DNA from: CADEDH01 sp965263455
GTDB taxonomy: Bacteria > Actinomycetota > Acidimicrobiia > Acidimicrobiales > SZUA-35
Direction of reading: 5' to 3'
DNA: 64,000 nucleotides
NCBI GenBank assembly: GCA_965263455.1
Contig: CBDHHN010000004.1
Coordinates: forward strand, 62,001 to 126,000
This document shows positions 39,323 to 47,805 of the stretch, one piece after another. Numbering within the stretch: the first letter of the stretch is position 1; each line of letters opens with the position of its first letter. Below the pieces are notes generated by a model. That model searched no databases and was not told the origin of the DNA. It worked only from the letters and a program-made list of their open reading frames with translations. The position numbers were made by a program, and so were the translations under genes.

Positions 39323-39930
39323 GGGCCGGCCTCGGTGGTGGGCGTGGCCTCCAGATCGTGCTCGGCGGTGACGGTCAGCTCCAGCACCATCTCCGCCCCC
39401 TGCACCGCGTTGGGCGACTGCAGGTCGAGAGTGGCGCCGAGGCACAGTTCTGCCGTGTCGCCCGGGGCCAGCCGAACCCGGTCCGAGCCGGTGGCCACCA
39501 CCACGACCGGCTCGGTCGACACCGCCACCCCCGAGGCCAGCAGATCGGGCGGGCCGACCTCGCACCCCCCGGCGGCGGTCCAGAAGTCGAAGCGGAGCCA
39601 TTCCGCCAGCGGGCCGCCGGTGGAGGCCCCGTTGATCCCCAACCGGGCGGGCAGGGTCCCGACGTTGGTGACCACCAGGATTCCCGACACCCGATCACCC
39701 GGGGCCAGATTGGCCGCCTCGAATCCGGCCGACGACGTGCCCAGCTCGATGTCGAGGGTGGCGGTTCCGAGCCGGCTCGGACCCAGGTCGGCGGTGGCGG
39801 CGAACTCGGCCGACGAGGTGGCCACGGCCCGCCCGATGAGGGCGGCGGCCACCAGGAGCACCGCCAGCGCGACCACCACCAGGGCGGTCGACAGTCGGCT
39901 CTCGTGGCGGCGGCGATCGTCCCCGGTCAT
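39319..39930 (-). CDS. TasA-like secreted protein with SipW-type signal
   Basis: 203 residues from ATG 39930. A single N-terminal hydrophobic helix (LSTALVVVALAVLLVAAAL) is followed by ATSSAEFAATADLGPSRLGT and then ANLAPGDRVSGILVVTNVGTL, which parallels the TasA/CalY strand pattern (N-APGD---...N-G). Two Cys (GGCEV, ELCLG). It ends in a hydrophobic beta-rich stretch. Probable substrate of one of the two SipW-type peptidases in the operon. ATGA overlap with the preceding gene. Confidence 0.78.
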
Positions 39931-40535
39931 GACGGTGTCACCACCCAGAGGAACTCGACGGTGGTGCTGCGCCCGAGGGCGCCGGCGTCGTCCCGAAGCA
40001 CCAGCTCGATGCGGTAGCTCCTGGTCTCGCCGGTGTTCAGCACCGGATCGAGGGCGACCGGTCCGGCCGCCACCAGCCCGGCGAGGGTGCCGGCGAACAC
40101 CTCGGACCCGGGTTGGAACCCGTCGCAGGTCTCGAACACCCCGTCCCGACCCTCGGTAAGGGTCAGGTCCAGGAACGGGGCCAGGTCGCCACCGGCCTCG
40201 GCCACGAGGTCCAGATCGACCGGCAGGATCGTGCCCTCGTACACGATCTCCAGGCAGCGGACGAGGGGTTGACGAGGACCCAGGTCGGCCAGGTCGAACA
40301 GGGACCGGCCCTCGTCGTTGTCGCTGACGGCGACGGTTCCCGAGGCGACCGAACCGGCCCCACCGGTGCCCGGATCGTCGAACGCCTCCCCCGAACGGCT
40401 GACGGTCAGGGTGACGACGAGCAGGGCCGACAGGGCGGCGGCCAGGGCGCCGCCTGCGGCCCGGCTTCCGGCCCCGCCGGACCAGGTCCGCCGACCGGCG
40501 CCGCTGTCCAGATGCTCGGTCAGGGTGCGGGCCAT
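39927..40535 (-). CDS. Secreted protein with SipW-type signal, TasA-like operon member
   Basis: 202 residues from ATG 40535 (TGATG with the upstream stop). Hydrophobic helix GGALAAALSALLVVTLTVS, then a TasA-like mature start (VASGTVAVSDND). The rest is beta-rich with RCLEIVYEGTILPVDL and two Cys (RCLE, ETCDG). The protein shows clear organisation similarity to the 184-residue product at 43459-44013 (cysteine-EVxYxGxxxP motif), suggesting duplication. Likely an extracellular fibre component or cap. Confidence 0.72.
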   Translation of the reverse strand: MARTLTEHLDSGAGRRTWSGGAGSRAAGGALAAALSALLVVTLTVSRSGEAFDDPGTGGAGSVASGTVAVSDNDEGRSLFDLADLGPRQPLVRCLEIVYEGTILPVDLDLVAEAGGDLAPFLDLTLTEGRDGVFETCDGFQPGSEVFAGTLAGLVAAGPVALDPVLNTGETRSYRIELVLRDDAGALGRSTTVEFLWVVTPS

Positions 40536-43462
40536 CAGCCCACCCCGCCCGGGTACGGCGCACGGACCTCGGACCGGGAGGGGCCGGCCCACAGCAACGA
40601 ACGCAGCTGGTTGATCGGCATGGGGCGGTGCAGGTGGTAGCCCTGGATCAGGTCGGCGCCCGAGCCCGCCGCCACCCGGAGGTGGTCCTCGGTCTCGATG
40701 CCCTCGGCCACGACCGTGAACCCCAGCTCGTGGGCCAGTCCGACGACCGAGTCGAGGATCGTGCGGTCGGCCTCGGAGCCGAGGGCGTGGTGGACCAGCA
40801 CCTGATCGAGCTTGAGCTGATCGATGGGGAGGCCCCGGAGATGGGCCAGCGCCGTCCGGCCCTCGCCGAAGTCGTCGAGGGCCAGGGCCACGCCCATCTC
40901 GGCCACGGCGGCGGCGTCGGCCGCGGTGGAGTCGTCGGCCACCACCCGTTCGCTGACCTCGATCACCAGCCGCTCGGGAGCGACGCCGGTAAGGGTGAGG
41001 GCGTCGGAGATGTGGGGCACCAGCCACTCGGCCGCCAGCTCGGTGGGTGAGACGTTGACGGCGACGGCGAAGGTCTGCTCATCGTCCAGAGCGCAGCTGG
41101 CCACCCCGGCCAGAGCGGTGGTCAGGATCCAGGCGTTGAGCTGGGAGAGGCGGCCGGCGGCCTGGGCCAGCTCCAGCACATCGCCGGGAGGGATGGGCCC
41201 CAGCTCCCGGTGACGCCACCGCAGCAGTGCCTCGGCCCCGACGATGTCCCCCGACGCGACCTCGACCAGGGGTTGGAAGGCCAGCTCCAACTCCCCGTTG
41301 TCGAATGCCCGCTGCAGTTCACTGATGAGACGGCCCCGACGCTGGCTCTGCTCGTCCATGCCTGGATCGAACACGGCGGTCCGGGTGGCGCCGCCCGCCT
41401 CCTTGGCCGTGTACATGGCGACGTCGGCCCGGCGCAGCAGCTCGCTGTCGTCGATCCCCCGCTCGGCCAGGGCGATCCCGATGCTGGTGCCGACCCGGAC
41501 CGGGCCTCGGGGGAGGACGAAGGGGTCGACCAGTTCGGCGTGGACGGCGCTGGCCGCGGCCTGGGCGTCGGAAACCGATCGGACCTCGTGCACCAGGACC
41601 GTGAACTCATCGCCGCCAAGGCGCGCCACCAGGCCCGACCGGCCGACGCGGCGCCGGATCCGGTCGGCGACCTGACACAGGAGGTCGTCGCCGGCGTCGT
41701 GGCCGAGCCGGTCGTTCACGTCCTTGAACCCGTTGAGATCGAGGAAGAGGACGGCCGGCACCGTCTCCGATTCGCCGACGGAGGTGAGCGCCTGCTGGAC
41801 GGCGGCCACGAACCGCACCCGGTTGGGGAGCCCGGTGAGCGCGTCGTGGGTGGCCTGGCGGGCCATCTCGTCGTGGAGACCCTCGAGGGTGGCCAGGAGC
41901 TCCTTGTTCTGGAGGGCGACCGCGGCCTGGGCACACAGCAGGCGGAGGGCTTCGAAGGTGGCGGCGGCGGTGGTGGAACGGCGGCGAGCCGCCCGCAGGA
42001 CCACGAGTTGGTCGTCGGCCCGCGACAGCGTGACGCGGGCCAACACCCCGTAGCCGGCGGCGGCCAGGGCCTCCCGCTCGCTCACCTCCGGGTCCGATGG
42101 CGCCACCACCACCTCGGCGTGGCGTAGATCGTCGGCCCGGAGACCGCTTCCGGCAGCGCCCGGAGACGGGAGGGGCGCACCCTTCTCCCCGGCGGCGACG
42201 AGGTGACGCCATCGGCCGACGGCGGGCCACACCACCACGTCGACGGCGTCGAAGCCGAGGCCGATCACGGCCGACTGGAGCGTCTCGAACAGGTCGCCCT
42301 GCAGCTGGTTGACCCGGTGCCCTCCGGCCGTTACCTGTTCCAGCAGGCGGCCCCGTTCCACCGCGGCCTCGGTGGCCCTGCGCTGGTCGGACACGTCCCG
42401 CAGCAACTGCTCGGCCAGGTAGGCCCCGGGAACCGCGACCAGCAACAGCACTGCCAACTGGTCCACCGTCTGCTCCAGACCGCCAACGAGGTCGGTGGAG
42501 GACGCTCCGCTCCGGCTGGCCGACCACAGACCGCCCGACAGGGTCACCGCCGACAGGACGAGCCAATGCATCAGGGCACCGGTCAGCCCGAACCGGGCCG
42601 CGGCCTCGACGATGGGCAACACGATCAGGACCCAGCCGATACCGGAGCCGCCGGTGACCGAGCCGAGCACGACGACCAGGGCCGTGTCGACAACCAGCTC
42701 GGCCATGGCCAGCCGATGGTGGTCGGCGCCGGGTCGGCGTCGGATCAGGGAGGCGGCCAGGTTCGTGCCCAGCAGGACGGCGACGGCGCCGCCCAGCACC
42801 AGACCGACCGGTAGTCCGGGTCCGACCACGTCGGTCAACGATCGGGCCGTGACCGCGATCTGACCCAGCACCAGGACCGCCACCAGCCCACGCACCCGGG
42901 CCACGGCCCGTCCGGCCACCGCCCCGTCGGCGTTCTCGGCGATCCGGGGGCTCCGGCGTCGGCTTCGAACCGCTACGCCGACGGCGGCCGCCGTCAGCAC
43001 GGCCAGGGCCGCCACCGGGGCCCAATTGCCCTGACCGGCCCACACCACGGGGAGCCCGACGTAGGGCACGACCATGCGGCCGACGCCGACCACCCGCTCG
43101 GCCGGAACGGGGTCGGTATCGGGGTCGGCGTTGGCGTCGCCCTTGGTGACGTAGCGGCCCTCCTCGGCCAACGCCTCGTGGACCCGGTGGGTCACCAGCG
43201 CGTCGCCCCCGGGGACCCGGTAGGTGATGATGGTCCGCTGGCCCACGAGACCGGCCGGTTCCTCGACCAGCAGCACGTCACCCAGGCGCAGGGCCGGTGT
43301 CATCGAGGCGCCGGTCACCACCACCGGACGCCAACCGGTCGACACCATCACGAGGACGACCAAACCGATCAGCAGGGCGACGAGGTACAGGTAGACCCAG
43401 GCCACCAGCCCGGCCAGGTCGGCCAGGGACGGGAGCCGACGCCGTGGCTCGGCCGGGCTCAT
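40535..43462 (-). CDS. SipW/ER-type signal peptidase fused to GGDEF and EAL domains
   Basis: 975 residues from ATG 43462 (ATGA overlap). Residues ~15-160: membrane helix, signal peptidase with Ser53 (GASMTPAL), His92 (VTHRVHE) and TKGDANADPDTD, the Ser-His-Asp arrangement of SipW and ER peptidases, then another helix. Residues ~190-390: about six hydrophobic helices. Residues ~400-560: GAF-like region after a coiled segment. GGDEF 616-620 (ARLGGDEFTVL) is intact but lacks the upstream RxxD inhibitory site. EAL starts at Glu744 (AEALLRWRH) and keeps VNVSPTEL, EVSERVV, LDDFGEG, KLDQ, AEGIET and QGYHLHRP. So both c-di-GMP synthesis and hydrolysis are possible. One polypeptide joins signal-peptide cleavage outside the membrane to c-di-GMP turnover inside. 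Confidence 0.9.
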   Translation of the reverse strand: MSPAEPRRRLPSLADLAGLVAWVYLYLVALLIGLVVLVMVSTGWRPVVVTGASMTPALRLGDVLLVEEPAGLVGQRTIITYRVPGGDALVTHRVHEALAEEGRYVTKGDANADPDTDPVPAERVVGVGRMVVPYVGLPVVWAGQGNWAPVAALAVLTAAAVGVAVRSRRRSPRIAENADGAVAGRAVARVRGLVAVLVLGQIAVTARSLTDVVGPGLPVGLVLGGAVAVLLGTNLAASLIRRRPGADHHRLAMAELVVDTALVVVLGSVTGGSGIGWVLIVLPIVEAAARFGLTGALMHWLVLSAVTLSGGLWSASRSGASSTDLVGGLEQTVDQLAVLLLVAVPGAYLAEQLLRDVSDQRRATEAAVERGRLLEQVTAGGHRVNQLQGDLFETLQSAVIGLGFDAVDVVVWPAVGRWRHLVAAGEKGAPLPSPGAAGSGLRADDLRHAEVVVAPSDPEVSEREALAAAGYGVLARVTLSRADDQLVVLRAARRRSTTAAATFEALRLLCAQAAVALQNKELLATLEGLHDEMARQATHDALTGLPNRVRFVAAVQQALTSVGESETVPAVLFLDLNGFKDVNDRLGHDAGDDLLCQVADRIRRRVGRSGLVARLGGDEFTVLVHEVRSVSDAQAAASAVHAELVDPFVLPRGPVRVGTSIGIALAERGIDDSELLRRADVAMYTAKEAGGATRTAVFDPGMDEQSQRRGRLISELQRAFDNGELELAFQPLVEVASGDIVGAEALLRWRHRELGPIPPGDVLELAQAAGRLSQLNAWILTTALAGVASCALDDEQTFAVAVNVSPTELAAEWLVPHISDALTLTGVAPERLVIEVSERVVADDSTAADAAAVAEMGVALALDDFGEGRTALAHLRGLPIDQLKLDQVLVHHALGSEADRTILDSVVGLAHELGFTVVAEGIETEDHLRVAAGSGADLIQGYHLHRPMPINQLRSLLWAGPSRSEVRAPYPGGVG

Positions 43463-44013
43463 GGCCGGGCCTCCATGACGATCTGGAACTCGGTGGTCAG
43501 GCCCTGGGCCCGGTCGTCGTCGACGATGGTGGCCTCGGCCCACAGGGCCAGGCGCTGCCCCGGCCGGGCCTGGGGGTCGAGGACCAGACCCCGACCGTAG
43601 TCGGGGTGGGTGGCGGCCAGATCGGCCAGGGTGCCGTCGAAGAGCGGCGGTGCCGGCTGGCCGGTGTCACAACCGGGCCCGACGGCGAGCGTCAGCTCGG
43701 TGAAGCCGTCCAACCCGGTTCCGCCCACGATTGCGCCATGAAGACGGACCGACGACGGAAGGGTGCCGCCGTAGTCGACCTCCATGCAGTTGGCGGTGGT
43801 GACGCCGGGGAAGAGCCCGTCGGCTTCGAGCACCAGACGGGCCTCGGGCCTGACCTTGGTCAGGCTGATGTCGCCCGCCGTGAGCAGGCCCAGGGTCCCG
43901 GTGCTGGCCCGGACCCTGGCCGTGCTGGTCACGGCCGCGCTCCAGACCACGAGGGCGGCGGCGATGAGCACCGCCGCCGCCCCGGCCCCTTCGAGGAGGC
44001 GACGTCGGCTCAC
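43459..44013 (-). CDS. Small SipW-type secreted protein
   Basis: 184 residues from GTG 44013 (GTGA overlap). RRRLLEGAGAAAVLIAAALV forms the signal helix, followed by STARVRASTGTLGLLTAGDI, matching the start of SipW-processed proteins. Mature part is beta-rich with CMEVDYGGTLPSSV and a second Cys (GPGCDTG). It resembles the 202-residue product encoded two genes downstream. Probably exported and processed by the peptidase-GGDEF-EAL protein encoded directly after it. Confidence 0.72.
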   Translation of the reverse strand: MSRRRLLEGAGAAAVLIAAALVVWSAAVTSTARVRASTGTLGLLTAGDISLTKVRPEARLVLEADGLFPGVTTANCMEVDYGGTLPSSVRLHGAIVGGTGLDGFTELTLAVGPGCDTGQPAPPLFDGTLADLAATHPDYGRGLVLDPQARPGQRLALWAEATIVDDDRAQGLTTEFQIVMEARP

Positions 44014-47000
44014 GGTCCACCGCCCCCACCGGTCGAGGACGAGGACAAGGACGAGGTGGAGGTGGAGGACGAGGACGAAGGGGAGGACGAGGTGGAGGAC
44101 GGAGAGGAGGTCGAGGAGGTGGTGGCCGCTGACGTGGGCGTCGTGGTCGGGGCCGACGTGGTGCCGGACGGGCCGGTGGTCGACGTCGTCGGGCTCGGAG
44201 CCGAGGTGGACGGAGGAGTCGAGGACGACGAGGTCGCGGGAGCCATGGTCGACGAGGTGGTCGACGAACTCGTCGACGAGGTGGTCGAACTCGCAGGAGA
44301 GGTCGAGGAGGAGGTGGTCGGGGTGGACAGGGGCCAGCTGGTGGTCGACGAGCCGTCCGACGGTTGGATGGTGCCGTCGGCACCCGCACCCACGGCGAAC
44401 GGAACCAGGCGACCTTCGGGTAGGTGAAGCTCATGGGAGCCGGGGAGGTCGACCTTGCGAACCGTGCCATCGCCCAGGGTCACGACCACCCGCCCCGGCA
44501 GCACCAGCTCACCGTCGCGGACCGAGACCGGTCCGTCACCCCAGTCGAGGGTGGCGTCGGTCCCCGGCGCCAGGCGGAGCCGGGCCAGCACCACCACGAT
44601 GTTGGGACCGATGGGCTGGAGGTGACGGGTCTCGTTCCAGGTCACCTCGACCTCCGAGACGCCCCCACCCGCCGGCACCCGATGACCCTGGCCCGCCTCG
44701 GCCGGAGCCGTGGTCCAGTCGTCCGTTCCGTAGCGGACGGCCACATCGTCGACGGTGAGGCCGTCGGGATCCACGACCCGGACCAGATGGTCCGGGTGGC
44801 GCACCAGACGCTCGCCCGCCTCGATGGCGAGGGGCACGAGCTCAACCCGGATGCCGTCATGGACGGCACCGAGTTCGGTGGCGCCCACCGCGCCTTCGGC
44901 CGAGGTCCCCTCGGTGGGGACACAGCCCTCGTCGTCGGTGGTCCCGACCAACCGGTCGGCTCCCGGGATCCCGGCGACGACGTCGACGCCGGTGACGGGC
45001 CGACCGGCCGTGTCGCTCAGGCAGAGGCGGTCGACGGCCACGGCGTCGGTGGCGAAGGCGCCATCGGCGGCCGGGCCGAGGAAGAGGAACCCGACGGCGG
45101 CGACCACGGCAGCGGCCGACAGCACCCGGAGGCCCTCCTGTTGCAGCGGGGGGCGGGCCACCGTCAGTCCAGCGGGGGCCTCGATCCGCGGCTCGGCCGA
45201 GTCGGGGCGCCGGGCATGGACGATGGCGCAGTAGGTGACGAGAGCCACCCGGTCCGGCTCGCCCACGTCGAGGAACTCGAGCCCGACCCGCACCTCGCCG
45301 TCCTCGGCCGGGGCCATGTGGCGGACCACGGCCCAACCCGAGACCGGTCGGGGCCGACCCTCGATGGTGTCGAGGGTGAGGGTGAAGGGCACGACGGCGT
45401 CGACAACGGTGGACGCCGTCACCACCAGGCCCATGCCGTGGGGCGACAGATCGACGGCCCGGGCCTCGACGTCGTCGAGCATGGCCGGCAGGTCGCACTC
45501 GATGCGGTGATGCAGGCGACGCTGGCGTCGGAACACGGTGAGGCGGAGGACGTTGACCATCTGCCCCAACACGACGAGGGCCACGGCCGTGAGCACCACC
45601 CGCTCCCCCGTGCCGAGGGCGGGTAGCAGGTCGGGTCGGAACACGGTGGCGAAGCGGGCCAACAGGGCCGCCTCCAGCACGAGGGTGGCCCCGGTGAGCA
45701 GCCGTAGTCGTCCGAGGGTGGCCAGCCCCTCGGCCCGCTCCTCCGAACGCCCGTCCCGCCGTTCGGATCGCGGCGACGACCCACGCCCCAGACGGATCAG
45801 GGCGTCGAGGTCGGCCCCCACGGTCCGCCACCCGTGCCGGGTCCAGTCGCCGAGACCCATCGTCCCCCGGGCCAGCGCCCACCGGGCCAGCACTCCGAGG
45901 CCGGTCGTCCCGGACCACAACAGCACCAGGAGGCCGAGAGGGGCCTCGGCCGGTGGGCGCCCGAACAGGAGGGCGGCGACCAACAGGCCGAGTTGGACCA
46001 GCTGGCGCAGACCGGAGGTGACCGGTGACGCGGCGGCCAGGCGGGCCACCAGCCGGTCGAGCCGTCGGGGCCCTCCCGTCGTCTCGTCGGCGGTGAGGAC
46101 GGCAAGGCGCTCGACCACCCGGTCGCGGTGCTGCGTGAGGTAGTCGTCCAGCGTGTCGGGGGCGGTGGCCCGGACCACCCGCCGGCGCTCGAATCCGGTG
46201 GCCCACCCTGCGGCCTGGAGTCTGACCAGGACTCGGGTCACGGCCGCGGGATCGCCCCGGTCGAACCCCCCGACCGAGGCCACGGCCTGTCGTCGGATCA
46301 TCGAAGCCGGACCCGACCACGGCGCCAGCCCCCGCCGGTCGAGGCCGGGACCGGTCACGTCGCGCAGCAGGGCCTCCTCGTCCCGACCGCCCCGAAGGTG
46401 GGCCAACGAGTCGGCGTTGAGCAGGTCGACCGCAGCCTGACAGACGGCGAGGTCGGGATCGGCAAAGCGGGTGGCGAGGGTGGTCACCGCCTCGGGCATG
46501 GGCACCTGGCCGCCGTCGAGCCACAGGTACAGGGCCGAGCCGGTGGCGTCCTCCACCGCGGCGGCAGCGTCATCGGCCATGGCGGCGACGACGTCGTAAC
46601 GGGCCCCGAACCGGTGACAGCCGTCGGCCACCTCGGCCCGGTAGGCGGCGTCGAGGACGACCACCCGCCCTCGACCCTCGACCAGCCCGGCCCCGATGAG
46701 CGAGCGCTCCACCTCCTCGGCCGTGGCCCGGTGTCCCGTGATCACGACATCGACCGGCTCGGCCCCGACGGCTGCCGACGGCTCGCCCGACCCGAGTCGC
46801 CGGCCGGGATCAGGGGAGACTCCGGCCTGGAAGGCGAGCAGGAGAAGCTGGACCAGGGACCAACCCTCGGCAAGGAGCCAGGGCAGCGACAGAGCCAGGA
46901 ACCAGCCGGTACCGAGCGTGGTGGTACGCCATCCGAGGTACACCACGGTCCAACCCACGGTCAGGGCCATGAGGGCGCGACGAGACCGGGGCTGCGGGTC

Positions 47001-47030
47001 GGATGGTCGGTTGTGGCCGGGCGCTGGCAA
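44010..47030 (-). CDS. BcsA-like membrane protein with degenerate glycosyltransferase domain and PilZ domain
   Basis: 1006 residues. Two N-terminal helices, a GT2-like domain (~90-330), four or more helices (~335-500), PilZ (~500-600), a further helix (~655-675), an extracytoplasmic region and a Ser/Thr tail (~893-1006). PilZ c-di-GMP residues are kept: RLHHR (505-509) and DLSPHG (527-532). The glycosyltransferase residues of cellulose synthases are lost: VLDAA replaces VLDDG, LDGGQVP (171-177) replaces DADHVP, GDP replaces TED and QHRDR replaces QRxRW. I infer a c-di-GMP receptor, not a polymerase. The TTG start is supported by AGGAGG seven bases upstream; first gene of the coupled operon. 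Confidence 0.85.
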   Translation of the reverse strand: MPAPGHNRPSDPQPRSRRALMALTVGWTVVYLGWRTTTLGTGWFLALSLPWLLAEGWSLVQLLLLAFQAGVSPDPGRRLGSGEPSAAVGAEPVDVVITGHRATAEEVERSLIGAGLVEGRGRVVVLDAAYRAEVADGCHRFGARYDVVAAMADDAAAAVEDATGSALYLWLDGGQVPMPEAVTTLATRFADPDLAVCQAAVDLLNADSLAHLRGGRDEEALLRDVTGPGLDRRGLAPWSGPASMIRRQAVASVGGFDRGDPAAVTRVLVRLQAAGWATGFERRRVVRATAPDTLDDYLTQHRDRVVERLAVLTADETTGGPRRLDRLVARLAAASPVTSGLRQLVQLGLLVAALLFGRPPAEAPLGLLVLLWSGTTGLGVLARWALARGTMGLGDWTRHGWRTVGADLDALIRLGRGSSPRSERRDGRSEERAEGLATLGRLRLLTGATLVLEAALLARFATVFRPDLLPALGTGERVVLTAVALVVLGQMVNVLRLTVFRRQRRLHHRIECDLPAMLDDVEARAVDLSPHGMGLVVTASTVVDAVVPFTLTLDTIEGRPRPVSGWAVVRHMAPAEDGEVRVGLEFLDVGEPDRVALVTYCAIVHARRPDSAEPRIEAPAGLTVARPPLQQEGLRVLSAAAVVAAVGFLFLGPAADGAFATDAVAVDRLCLSDTAGRPVTGVDVVAGIPGADRLVGTTDDEGCVPTEGTSAEGAVGATELGAVHDGIRVELVPLAIEAGERLVRHPDHLVRVVDPDGLTVDDVAVRYGTDDWTTAPAEAGQGHRVPAGGGVSEVEVTWNETRHLQPIGPNIVVVLARLRLAPGTDATLDWGDGPVSVRDGELVLPGRVVVTLGDGTVRKVDLPGSHELHLPEGRLVPFAVGAGADGTIQPSDGSSTTSWPLSTPTTSSSTSPASSTTSSTSSSTTSSTMAPATSSSSTPPSTSAPSPTTSTTGPSGTTSAPTTTPTSAATTSSTSSPSSTSSSPSSSSSTSTSSLSSSSTGGGGGP
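44025..44340. repeat. Low-complexity GA-rich stretch encoding the Ser/Thr tail
   Basis: GAGGACGAGGTGGAGG-type repeats on the plus strand, read on the minus strand as Ser/Thr/Pro codons at the C-terminus of the PilZ protein. Such tails on actinobacterial exported proteins often serve as flexible, possibly O-glycosylated wall-spanning stalks. Confidence 0.6.
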
Positions 47031-47037
47031 GGGACGG

Positions 47038-47043
47038 CCTCCT
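47038..47043 (-). promoter_or_regulatory. Strong Shine-Dalgarno deciding a TTG start
   Basis: AGGAGG on the minus strand, seven bases before TTG 47030. It decides the start of the PilZ protein and indicates that the operon mRNA has a leader, unlike most neighbours. Confidence 0.75.
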
Positions 47044-47119
47044 GGGACCCGATTCCCATCGACCGCGACCGCCCGACCATGAGGGCCGCCGGGACCGGCC
47101 CCGACGGCGTCACCAGGGA

Positions 47120-47611
47120 CTACATGCGGTCACCGAGGTAGGTGCCGATGTCGCGGACCCGGGCCCGGAGACCACGGCCGTTGTTCCACCACCGGTTGGG
47201 GTTGTCGGTCGCGGTGTTGTAGAAGGAGCGGCTGACCCAGTCCTCGCGGACGAAGACCATGGGTTCTTCGTAGTGGTGGGCGTCGAGCACGGCCTCCATC
47301 ACCTCGCTGAGCGTGGTGAGGTTGCGCTCGATGGAGAACTTCAACTCGACCGTGGCGTAGGTCTCGGTCGTACCCGGCTCGAAGTCGGAGATGTGGTCGG
47401 CGGCGGCCGAGCCCTCCCGAGGCTGTGCCGTCTCCAGGCCCGGGGCCGAGATCGAGGCCCGCCGTTCGTAGCGCCCGTAGCGCAGGGGGTGCACGGCGGT
47501 GATGGCGTCGAGTATCCGGTCGATGTCCTCTGGAAGGGTGAGGATCTCGAGGGTCCAAACCGGTTCGAACCGGCCCGAGCGGGCCTTGTACTCGGCGATG
47601 TTCTGGTTCAT
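47120..47611 (-). CDS. Stand-alone NIF3/YqfO C-terminal (CutA-like) domain protein
   Basis: 163 residues from ATG 47611, chosen because TACGAT lies seven bases upstream; the in-frame GTG 47662 has no signal. The core reads YGRYERRASISAPGLETAQP, a polar insertion, YATVELKFSIERN and HHYEEPMVFV. This mirrors the NIF3/YqfO internal domain (GxYxxC...xG...E...E.. HPYEEP). The catalytic parts of NIF3 are absent. A WWNNGRGLRARVRDIGTYLG tail is unique. Probably a small trimeric CutA-fold protein with unknown ligand. It lies just downstream of PPK2 in the same direction, but has its own promoter. Confidence 0.6.
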   Translation of the reverse strand: MNQNIAEYKARSGRFEPVWTLEILTLPEDIDRILDAITAVHPLRYGRYERRASISAPGLETAQPREGSAAADHISDFEPGTTETYATVELKFSIERNLTTLSEVMEAVLDAHHYEEPMVFVREDWVSRSFYNTATDNPNRWWNNGRGLRARVRDIGTYLGDRM

Positions 47612-47618
47612 GAAGGCG

Positions 47619-47624
47619 ATCGTA
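47619..47624 (-). promoter_or_regulatory. Putative -10 element (TACGAT), leaderless start
   Basis: On the minus strand TACGAT ends seven bases before ATG 47611. The surrounding gap (47612-47805) is the most AT-rich stretch of the window's right half. Confidence 0.5.
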
Positions 47625-47805
47625 TTGCAGTACCGGTCGGCCGGAAACGACCTGGGTAGCACTCAACGTCGAGCCTGTCTCCGATCTCGCGTTTCACCTG
47701 ATCAGGGCGCCTACGGGTTAGCGATCCATTTCCTACAAATCAGAATAGGCTCGCTGGCCTTCTTCTGGAAATGTAGATGCCACAACAGTGAACCATTCAC
47801 ACCAC

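Noticed and set aside
44010..47030. Active cellulose synthase
   Set aside because: DxD, TED and QxxRW motifs are lost although the overall BcsA layout and PilZ site remain.
47612..47662. Upstream GTG start of the NIF3-like gene
   Set aside because: No ribosome-binding site, and a well-placed TACGAT element points to ATG 47611.
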